NCBI GenBank assembly: GCA_965657195.1
Contig: CBFHNK010000059.1
Span: forward strand, 1 to 10,021
DNA from: TMED14 sp965657195
Lineage (GTDB): Bacteria > Bacteroidota > Bacteroidia > Flavobacteriales > Schleiferiaceae
Reading direction: 5' to 3'
Length of the DNA: 10,021 nt
The notes under the pieces were generated by a model, which saw only the letters and a program-made list of their open reading frames with translations, was not told the origin of the DNA and did no database searches. Shown piece after piece: positions 1-6,146 of the stretch; the stretch's first letter is position 1, and the number at the start of each line of letters is the position of its first letter. The translations under genes were made by a program, and so were the position numbers.

Positions 1-642
1 CCCATCGGAGGCCTGCAAAAATCCGAAGTCCGCCGCCTCGCCACCGAGGCTGGACTCGTAACCGCTGCCAAGCGGGATTCCCAAGGCTTGTGCTTTATTG
101 GGCACGTGCGCCTTCCGGACTTTCTGCAGCAGCAGCTCAAGCCCAAGCAGGGCGACATCGTTGAAATTGCGCGGAATTCACCCGTTGTGGCAACGGCTCT
201 GCTGGGCAAGCCCTGGGGGTTTCAGCCGTCCGACGGCCAGGTGGTGGGGCAGCACCAAGGTGCGCACTACTACACGGTGGGCCAGCGCAAGGGGCTGCTG
301 GTAGGGGGTAAGCCCTTGCCGCTGTTTGTGCTCGCCATTGACGTTGTACAGAACGTTGTGTATGTGGGGCAGGGCGAGGACCATCCCGGTCTCTACCGCA
401 CGGCGTTGTGGATGACCGACGTGCATTGGGTTCGTCCGGACCGTGAACTGGCTGCCGGCGCGTCGGCGCCCTATTTGGTGCGGATTCGCTACCGCCAGGC
501 GTTGGTTCCGGCCGTGCTACGGGCGGCAGAGGGCGGAACCTGGATCGAATTCAGCCAGCCCATGAAGTCCGTCGCGCCCGGTCAGTTTGCGGCGTGGTAC
601 GACGGCGACGAGTTAGTAGGTTCAGGTGTTATAAATAATTAA
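1..642 (+). CDS. mnmA: tRNA-specific 2-thiouridylase MnmA, C-terminal part (5' truncated by window)
   Basis: MnmA is the cytoplasmic enzyme that activates U34 of tRNA-Lys, -Glu and -Gln with ATP and inserts sulfur to give s2U34. The frame is open from base 1, and 213 codons are visible of a family usually about 360-390 residues long. The N-terminal PP-loop ATPase part lies outside the window. What remains begins with the tRNA-binding region. It includes the family signature DSQGLCFIG (codons 26-34), whose cysteine at 91-93 corresponds to the catalytic Cys199 of the E. coli enzyme. It also includes YYTVGQRKGLLVGG (near 268-309) and the C-terminal beta-barrel with IRYRQ (near 484-498) and PGQFAAWYDGDELVGSGVI. 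The gene ends with TAA, only 2 nt before the S8 peptidase start, so co-transcription is likely. Identity is very secure. Confidence 0.97.
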   Translation, partial: PIGGLQKSEVRRLATEAGLVTAAKRDSQGLCFIGHVRLPDFLQQQLKPKQGDIVEIARNSPVVATALLGKPWGFQPSDGQVVGQHQGAHYYTVGQRKGLLVGGKPLPLFVLAIDVVQNVVYVGQGEDHPGLYRTALWMTDVHWVRPDRELAAGASAPYLVRIRYRQALVPAVLRAAEGGTWIEFSQPMKSVAPGQFAAWYDGDELVGSGVINN

Positions 643-644
643 TT

Positions 645-2261
645 ATGAAATATTTAATTGTATTTGCTTCAATCGTTGGTTTGAGCTCAGCCTCAGCCCA
701 AGAAGCTCCCCGTAAGCACTGGGTGTTCCTCAATGAGTCGGCCATCGACTACAGCCAACCCCAGCTCGGCCCGGACGCCCTCGCGCGCCGCACGGCCCAG
801 AGCATTGCGCTGCGTCCCACGGACTTTGCGCTGCAGCCCGAGGTGGTCACCCAAGTGCACTCCATGGCTCCCGTGATCGGGCGAAGTCGGTGGCTTCGCG
901 CAGTGGTCGTCGAGGCTGACGCGAGCCAGCTCGCCGCCATTCAAGCCTTGGATTGCGTGCGTGCAACCCAGCCGGTGGCATTGTTGAAGCGGTCGCTTAC
1001 GAGCTGTGAACAGCGCTCAGGTAACTCGTTGCTGGCTTCTGGTTCCGCGGGCGATGCCATTGCCGAAGAGGGCACCACATCCTACAACTACGGAGCATCC
1101 ATCGACCAGGTCCTGCAAATCCGAGCGGACGCGCTGCACGATGCGGGCTTCAACGGGGCAGGAGTGAAGGTGGCCCTTATGGACGGTGGCTTTAGCGGTG
1201 CCAATACCTATTCCGCCTTTACCGGCGCATGGCAGCAGGGTCGCGTGCTCGGAACCCTCGACTACGTCGACGGCGATACCAACGTCTTTCATGTGGGCAG
1301 CCACGGCATGAGCGTGTGGAGCACCATTTGCGCGGACCTTGACGGCAATTTTGTGGGCACGGCTCCGCAGGCCTCGTTTTACCTGTTTAAAACTGAAAAC
1401 CAGATTTCAGAAACCATAGCCGAAGAGTACAACTGGGTCATGGCTGCGGAACGCGCCGATTCCCTTGGAGTCGACGTGATCAACACTTCACTCGGTTATA
1501 CCACCTTTGACAACGGAATCGGCGACCACAGCTACGCCGACATGGACGGCCGTACCACGCCGATTTCGCAAGCGGCCGTCGCTGCCGCACGCACCGGAAT
1601 GATCTTGTGCATTTCGGCCGGAAACGAGGGCAGCTCAAGCTGGAAGTACATTTCGGCTCCCGCCGACGCAGATTCCATTCTCGCTGTCGGAGCGGTCGAT
1701 GTCTTCGGAATCCGTGCCGCCTTCAGTAGTCAAGGGCCTTCTGCCGACGGCCGCATCAAGCCCGACGTGGCCGCGCGTGGCTTGGGCGCCACCGTCATGA
1801 ACTCGAACGGCCAAGTCGCTACATCATCCGGAACAAGCTTCTCGTCGCCCATCATGGCGGGTGCCATGGCGAGTCTGGTTCAGGCCGCCAAAACACTTCC
1901 CAATGGATACAGTGCGCAAGACCTCATCCACCGCGTCCGCATGTCGGCTCACAAGTCATTGGCTCCGGACTCGCTCGTCGGCTACGGAATCCCCAACTTC
2001 GCCACCGTCCTCAACGGCCTAGGCGTCGAGCCACTTCAGGATTTGAAGCCTTGGACCCTTCACCTTGCGCCCCACGGATGGACGCTTCGCCGAACGGCCT
2101 CCGGAACCGCAGACGTCCTCGAGTACTTTTCTGTGGACGGACGCGTGCTCGAGCGGTTTGAGGTGGCGCCGGGCCAAACTGAGGTTCCGCTTCGCGGCCG
2201 CCCGTTTTGGGGCTACGTGCGCAGCGCCAGCCAAGTCCTACCCGTAGCGGCCCGCCACTGA
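645..2261 (+). CDS. Secreted subtilisin-like S8 family serine peptidase
   Basis: The 538-residue product is a subtilase expected to act outside the inner membrane. Residues 1-19 form a signal peptide (MKYLIVFASIVGLSSASAQ). Residues about 24-112 resemble the N-terminal region of flavobacterial S8 peptidases, with an ALARR segment and a SRWLRAVVV strand, and probably act as a propeptide. The catalytic domain (about 150-458) has Asp180 in VALMDGG, His220 in GSHG, oxyanion Asn327 in AGNEG and nucleophile Ser398 in GTSFSSP, so the triad is complete. The tail (about 465-538) has the pattern EYFSVDGRVLERFEV...FWGYVRS, which resembles a type A T9SS sorting domain; T9SS export and surface placement are inferred. 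The start is 2 nt after the mnmA stop in an AT-rich patch without a Shine-Dalgarno sequence. The stop TGA shares its A with the next ATG (TGATG), implying translational coupling. The substrate is unknown. Confidence 0.93.
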   Translation: MKYLIVFASIVGLSSASAQEAPRKHWVFLNESAIDYSQPQLGPDALARRTAQSIALRPTDFALQPEVVTQVHSMAPVIGRSRWLRAVVVEADASQLAAIQALDCVRATQPVALLKRSLTSCEQRSGNSLLASGSAGDAIAEEGTTSYNYGASIDQVLQIRADALHDAGFNGAGVKVALMDGGFSGANTYSAFTGAWQQGRVLGTLDYVDGDTNVFHVGSHGMSVWSTICADLDGNFVGTAPQASFYLFKTENQISETIAEEYNWVMAAERADSLGVDVINTSLGYTTFDNGIGDHSYADMDGRTTPISQAAVAAARTGMILCISAGNEGSSSWKYISAPADADSILAVGAVDVFGIRAAFSSQGPSADGRIKPDVAARGLGATVMNSNGQVATSSGTSFSSPIMAGAMASLVQAAKTLPNGYSAQDLIHRVRMSAHKSLAPDSLVGYGIPNFATVLNGLGVEPLQDLKPWTLHLAPHGWTLRRTASGTADVLEYFSVDGRVLERFEVAPGQTEVPLRGRPFWGYVRSASQVLPVAARH

Positions 2262-3196
2262 TGAAGACGCGGTTGACCGAACTGCTTGGCATCGAAGTCC
2301 CCATCATTCAAGGGGGCATGATTTGGTGCGCGGGCTGGGAACTAGCCGCGGCCGTCTCGAACGCCGGAGGGCTTGGTACCTTGGGCTCAGGCAGTATGTA
2401 CCCCGAAGAGCTTCGCGAGCAGCTCCGCCTGCTCAAAGCGGCCACCGACAAGCCGTTTGCGGTCAACATCCCGATGCTCTACCCGAACATTGCCGAGCAC
2501 CTGCAGTCCTGCATTGATTTTGAGGTTCCGGTGGTCATTACCTCGGCCGGAAACCCAAAGTTGCACACCGCCTGGCTCAAGGAGCGCGGTCGGACGGTCC
2601 TGCACGTTGTCTCGTCGTCGGTGTTTGCCGCCAAGGCTGAAGCAGCCGGGGTCGATGCCGTCGTCGCCGAGGGTTTTGAGGCCGGAGGCCACAACGGTCG
2701 CGAGGAAACGACCACCATGGTGCTGGTTCCGCAGGTGGTGGACGCCGTACGCATTCCTGTGGTCGCTGCGGGCGGAATTGCCGACGGCCGTTCCATGGCC
2801 GCTGCCCTTGCCCTCGGAGCCGAAGGGGTTCAAATGGGCTCGCGCTTTGTCGCCACGCCTGAAGCGAGCGCCCATTCCGCCTTTAAAAACGAAGTCCTCG
2901 CCGCCGCAGAAGGGGCCACGCAGCTCACGCTGAAAGAGCTAGCTCCGGTGCGCCTGATCAAAAACCCGTTCTACGAGCGCGTCGCCAAGGCCTATGCGCG
3001 CGGAGCCTCGACCGACGAGCTTCGAGAGCTGCTCGGTCGCGGCCGTGCCAAAAAGGGAATGCGCGAGGGAGACCTCGTCGAAGGCGAGCTCGAAATCGGC
3101 CAGGTGGCGTCCCGCATCGATGCATTGCGGCCCGCCGCAGACATTGTTCGCGAAACCGCACAGCAGTGCGCCCAAACACTTCGAAGCCTGTGCTAG
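2261..3196 (+). CDS. FMN-dependent NAD(P)H oxidoreductase, nitronate monooxygenase / FabK-like family
   Basis: The 311-residue protein is a TIM-barrel flavoprotein of the nitronate monooxygenase (2-nitropropane dioxygenase)/FabK family. It starts with KTRLTELLGIEVPIIQGGM, the usual N-terminal strand and FMN loop. AEGFEAGGHNG (136-146) carries His144, which aligns with the FabK catalytic histidine. AAGGIADG (169-176) and GAEGVQMGSRF (186-196) are the FMN-phosphate-binding loops. A start further upstream at 2207 is open but lies inside the S8 peptidase. The ATG at 2261 is chosen because it gives the family N-terminus and the TGATG overlap with the upstream stop. Two roles fit: detoxification of alkyl nitronates, or trans-2-enoyl-ACP reduction in fatty-acid synthesis (FabK). 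The sequence does not decide between them, and many relatives are simply called NAD(P)H-dependent flavin oxidoreductases. Confidence 0.93.
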   Translation: MKTRLTELLGIEVPIIQGGMIWCAGWELAAAVSNAGGLGTLGSGSMYPEELREQLRLLKAATDKPFAVNIPMLYPNIAEHLQSCIDFEVPVVITSAGNPKLHTAWLKERGRTVLHVVSSSVFAAKAEAAGVDAVVAEGFEAGGHNGREETTTMVLVPQVVDAVRIPVVAAGGIADGRSMAAALALGAEGVQMGSRFVATPEASAHSAFKNEVLAAAEGATQLTLKELAPVRLIKNPFYERVAKAYARGASTDELRELLGRGRAKKGMREGDLVEGELEIGQVASRIDALRPAADIVRETAQQCAQTLRSLC

Positions 3197-3951
3197 ATCG
3201 GTTGGTTGTTCACATTGGCCTGCACAAAACGGGCACGTCGTGGCTTCAGCGCCAGGCCTTCGTGCCCGCGTTTGGGGTGCAGCAGCTGGTCGATTCGGCA
3301 CAGCCATGGGACGACCACGTGCTCCAGTCCTTGGTGATGGGCTTAAATTTTGATCCGCTCGCGGTTCGAGCTGAGCTCGAGCGCCGCTGGGACGGATCCT
3401 CGCTCCCCGTGCTCAGTGCCGAACGCTTGGGCGGGCACCCCATTTCAGGTGCCTACGACCGGTGGGCCATTGCCGACCGCTTGGCTGAAGCCCTTCCTGG
3501 GGCTCGGATTCTTGCCGGAACCCGTTCCGAAGGATGGGAAGAAAGCATTTACGCCCAAATGCTTCGCGAGGGCTATACGGGACGCAGCCTTGAACGACCG
3601 GCGCGCAGCGAATGGAAGACGGCGTCGTGGCCCGGAATCTACACGGACGTCGAGGCGCTCGTCGAGGGATACCGCCAGCGATTCGGTCGCGACCGAGTGA
3701 CGGAGCTTCCGTACGAGCTCCTTCGCGACCGCCCAAGCGAGTACACCGAGCAGTTGGCCCGGGCATGCCAGCACGACGCCCTTTTGGGAGCGTCCGTCGC
3801 CGCAGTTCATCGTGAAAACGAGCGTCCAAGCGATTTGGAGCGCCTCAGAATCGCCAACTACTTCAAGCAGTCGGCCTTAAATCCCGATCCGTGGATCGAT
3901 TTGGGTCCGCGCGGCGCAGAATTCGCGGCTCGGGTGCTTAAGCCCTTTTAG
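3190..3951 (+). CDS. Sulfotransferase-like protein (PAPS-dependent, putative)
   Basis: From the GTG at 3190 the product has 253 residues. VVHIGLHKTGTSWLQ (6-20) is the 5'-phosphosulfate-binding loop of sulfotransferases, with Lys13 in the P-loop-like turn. ARILAGTRSEGWEESIYAQMLREG (from 105) matches the 3'-phosphate-binding segment, with Arg112 and Ser119 in the expected roles. The family moves a sulfuryl group from PAPS to a hydroxyl on a carbohydrate, lipid or other acceptor; the acceptor here is unknown. There is no signal peptide or transmembrane segment, so it should be cytoplasmic. Start choice is uncertain: GTG at 3166 would overlap the upstream gene by 31 nt, GTG at 3190 overlaps by 7 nt, and TTG at 3202 is also in frame. 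It follows the flavin oxidoreductase directly and is probably co-transcribed. Its TAG stop overlaps the convergent gene's stop by 4 bp. Confidence 0.82.
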   Translation: MLDRLVVHIGLHKTGTSWLQRQAFVPAFGVQQLVDSAQPWDDHVLQSLVMGLNFDPLAVRAELERRWDGSSLPVLSAERLGGHPISGAYDRWAIADRLAEALPGARILAGTRSEGWEESIYAQMLREGYTGRSLERPARSEWKTASWPGIYTDVEALVEGYRQRFGRDRVTELPYELLRDRPSEYTEQLARACQHDALLGASVAAVHRENERPSDLERLRIANYFKQSALNPDPWIDLGPRGAEFAARVLKPF

Positions 3952-4505
3952 TCGCGTGCTTGGCGCTTGACGAACTTCGTCAAGATGACAATTTCTTGGC
4001 CCTCAACACGTCCCTCGATGTATTCGGCATTGCTGCGGTCAAGGCGAATGTTGCGCACTACGGTGCCCTTTTTGGCCGTAAAGTTGGTGCCTTTGACGTC
4101 CAGGTGCTCGGTAAGGACCACCGTGTTGCCGTGCTGAAGCACTACGCCGTAGGCATCCTTGTGCACGATGCTGCTTGGCGCAGACTCCGCCCACTCGCGG
4201 GTCTCTTCGTCAAGGTACATGCTGTCTTTGAGGTCGTTGGCCCAGTCGGTTCCGACCGAAGAAAGTAGTCGGTAGACGCTCACTTGAACGGCTGGAATCG
4301 GACTCCACATAATGTCGTTAAGGCAGCGCCAATGGTCGGCATGGGCCGAAGGGTCGCTTGAGGCCGCAGCACAGGTGGCGCACTGGGCGATGCAATCGTC
4401 GGGGCTGCTTCCTTTTTTGGGAGCTACGACGTAGGCTGACAGTTCAGCGGCAGCGCCGCACAATTCGCAGCGACCCTCGCTGCGGGAGGTAAGTTCAGAA
4501 ATCAT
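3948..4505 (-). CDS. PhnA-domain zinc-ribbon protein
   Basis: The 185-residue protein has two parts. The N-terminal part has cysteine pairs Cys13/Cys16 (CELC) and Cys42/Cys45 (CATC), expected to hold a zinc ion as a ribbon. The C-terminal part (about 115-183) is a PhnA/YjdM domain: DAYGVVLQHGNTVVL, then KGTNFTAKKGTVVRNIRL, then YIEGRVEG and VILTKFVKR. The E. coli member is about 111 residues, so this is the longer form with an inserted middle segment. Despite the name, the domain has no proven role in phosphonate breakdown and its biochemical function is not established. It starts 30 nt after the gmhA stop on the same strand and is probably the last gene of the heptose transcript. It shares 4 bp of stop region with the convergent sulfotransferase gene. 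Confidence 0.85.
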   Translation of the reverse strand: MISELTSRSEGRCELCGAAAELSAYVVAPKKGSSPDDCIAQCATCAAASSDPSAHADHWRCLNDIMWSPIPAVQVSVYRLLSSVGTDWANDLKDSMYLDEETREWAESAPSSIVHKDAYGVVLQHGNTVVLTEHLDVKGTNFTAKKGTVVRNIRLDRSNAEYIEGRVEGQEIVILTKFVKRQARD

Positions 4506-4535
4506 ATAGGGTAGTTGAGGGGTGGGGGTGGTCAG

Positions 4536-5135
4536 CTACGAAACGCGTGCGTCGTAGGTTCCGCCCATGCTGGGGTTGTCGCCCATGAGGCGGGCCATGC
4601 AGGACTTTTTCACCATGTTGAACACGGCCATGTGCACGTCTTCGGCCACTTCCATGTCCATGGCGTCAGAGTGAATGCTGAGGTCAGCTATTTCGCGCAG
4701 CTTGCCGCCTTTGAATCCGGTCATGCCCACGAGGGTGGCGCCGTGCGCCTTGGCGAACTCACCGGCTTTCAGTACGTTGCGCGAGTTTCCGCTGCCACTG
4801 ATGCCAATGACGACGTCGCCGGGCTGCAGGTAGTTCTTGAGGGGTTCGACAAAAATGTCGTCCCAGCCAATGTCGTTGGCGATGGCCATCATGCTGGGCA
4901 GGTTGTCGTTGAGGCAGATCATGCGAAAGCGCTTGTCGAGTCCGTACGAGGCTCCTTTGAGGAAGTCGCCCGCGGCGTGGCTTGCGCTCGCCCCGGATCC
5001 GCCGTTGCCCATGGTGAAGATGCGGGCTCCGCGCGCGTGGGCATCCAAAAACACCTCGACGAGTTGCTCGACGGCCGCCATGTCCAGTTTTTCAAGCGTT
5101 TGGGTCAGAAGGCTGCGGTATTCGTTGGGCGTCAT
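4536..5135 (-). CDS. gmhA: D-sedoheptulose-7-phosphate isomerase (SIS domain, GmhA-like)
   Basis: The 199-residue SIS protein is predicted to convert sedoheptulose 7-phosphate to D-glycero-D-manno-heptose 7-phosphate, the first step of activated heptose synthesis. GNGGSGASASH (43-53) and GISGSGNS (111-118) are the sugar-phosphate loops, and length fits GmhA (about 190-200). Hand alignment to E. coli GmhA gives His53 for His61, Asp57 for Glu65, Glu165 for Gln172 and Asn173 for His180. The histidine zinc ligand and the glutamine are therefore replaced, which leaves the precise chemistry slightly open. DiaA-like SIS proteins are the main alternative. Context argues for GmhA: the gene starts 12 nt after the hddA stop and follows the fused HddC-GmhB gene. 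The PhnA-domain gene follows by 30 nt. Confidence 0.88.
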   Translation of the reverse strand: MTPNEYRSLLTQTLEKLDMAAVEQLVEVFLDAHARGARIFTMGNGGSGASASHAAGDFLKGASYGLDKRFRMICLNDNLPSMMAIANDIGWDDIFVEPLKNYLQPGDVVIGISGSGNSRNVLKAGEFAKAHGATLVGMTGFKGGKLREIADLSIHSDAMDMEVAEDVHMAVFNMVKKSCMARLMGDNPSMGGTYDARVS

Positions 5136-5147
5136 GTGCGGTGCGGA

Positions 5148-6146
5148 TTAGACCTGCAAGGTCGGATTTTCGTCGGAATAAATGATGCGCGAACCTTCGA
5201 AATCCCACTGAAACGGGAAGGGGCGAAGGTCGCTGAGTGCGGCGTCCAGCGCAGGATGGTCCTCGGGTCGCGCCACAAAGAGCATGAACCCGCCACCGCC
5301 TGCGCCAAGTAGCTTCCCACCGAGGGCTCCGGCCTTGAGTCCACGCTCGTAGGCATCCTGAATGCCTGCGTCGCTGATTCCGCTGGCGAGGCTTTGCTTG
5401 AGGAGCCAGTTTTCGTGCATCAGGCGTCCGCACTCGGTCCAGTTGCTGGCACCTAGTGCGGTAGCGAGCGGGTCGACGAGCGCCACCATATCGCGCAGGA
5501 CTTCTTGCTTACTTCGGGTGGCACTTTGGCGGCTCTGTTCAGCCAATATGGCAGATGCGGAACGTTGGTTGCCAAAGTAGTAGAGCCTTAGTTGGCGAAG
5601 CCAGCCTTCAGCATCGGGCAAGGCGACGGGCTCGACACTCACGCGTTCGTCAGCGTGGAACCGGTAGATGTTGAATCCCCCGAATGCGGCCGCGTACTGG
5701 TCCTGCTTGCCGATGGGTTCGCCGAGGTCGCCGAGCTCTACGCCACAGGCTTGCTCCGCCAGCCAGGCTTTAGTGGCTTCGTCGGCACGACCAAGACGGG
5801 CCATGAGGTTGTGCAGGGTTCCGACGGTAAACGACGAAGAGGAACCCATCCCTGTGCCCGAGGGGACGTCAGCGATTGAGCTGATTTCAAGTCCTGTACC
5901 CATGTTCAATCGGGTCAAAATGGCCCGTAGAAGCGGATGCTGCAGGTCGGCGACACTTGAGACCGTCTCGGTGCTCGAGTACTTAGTTCGTATTTGGCTG
6001 GCTTCAAAAAAGTCGTGGCTACTGACGTACAAGTACTTAGCTATTGTGCTGGAAAGAACCGCCCCGCCGTGCTCGCGGTAGTAGGCGGGGAGGTCGGATC
6101 CTCCACCGACGTACGAAATGCGAAAGGGGGTGCGGCTGATAATCAT
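5148..6146 (-). CDS. hddA: D-glycero-alpha-D-manno-heptose-7-phosphate kinase (GHMP kinase)
   Basis: The 332-residue GHMP kinase is predicted to phosphorylate C1 of D-glycero-D-manno-heptose 7-phosphate, giving the alpha-1,7-bisphosphate. The N-terminal motif SRTPFRISYVGGGSDLPAYY (from residue 4) is characteristic of HddA-type kinases. The ATP-binding loop DVPSGTGMGSSSS is at 93-105, GKQDQYAAAFGG with the likely catalytic Asp149 is at 146-157, and the third GHMP motif KLLGAGGGGFML is at 278-289. A longer in-frame start at 6185 adds 13 unrelated residues from inside the upstream gene. The ATG at 6146 is preferred because it gives the standard N-terminus and an ATGA overlap with the upstream stop, a typical translational coupling. 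Other GHMP sugar kinases, such as fucokinase-like enzymes, are less likely next to GmhA and GmhB modules. Confidence 0.93.
   Translation of the reverse strand: MIISRTPFRISYVGGGSDLPAYYREHGGAVLSSTIAKYLYVSSHDFFEASQIRTKYSSTETVSSVADLQHPLLRAILTRLNMGTGLEISSIADVPSGTGMGSSSSFTVGTLHNLMARLGRADEATKAWLAEQACGVELGDLGEPIGKQDQYAAAFGGFNIYRFHADERVSVEPVALPDAEGWLRQLRLYYFGNQRSASAILAEQSRQSATRSKQEVLRDMVALVDPLATALGASNWTECGRLMHENWLLKQSLASGISDAGIQDAYERGLKAGALGGKLLGAGGGGFMLFVARPEDHPALDAALSDLRPFPFQWDFEGSRIIYSDENPTLQV

Noticed and set aside
659..666. TAnnTTTG-like box (TGTATTTG) just inside the S8 peptidase gene
   Set aside because: It lies downstream of the start codon and lacks the second base of the box, so it cannot drive this gene; the AT-rich patch is explained by the signal peptide codons and the mnmA end.
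2373..2933. Alternative frame of 186 codons inside the flavin oxidoreductase gene
   Set aside because: It is Pro/Arg/Ser-rich, typical of an off-frame reading of GC-rich coding DNA; the main frame has clear FMN-binding motifs.
3413..3829. Minus-strand frame of 138 codons antisense to the sulfotransferase
   Set aside because: The plus-strand frame has both PAPS-binding segments; the antisense frame is Arg/Pro-rich with no motif.
4515..5312. Open frame of 265 codons on the plus strand, antisense to gmhA and hddA
   Set aside because: It spans two well-supported genes on the other strand and reads as His/Val/Gly-rich filler without motifs.
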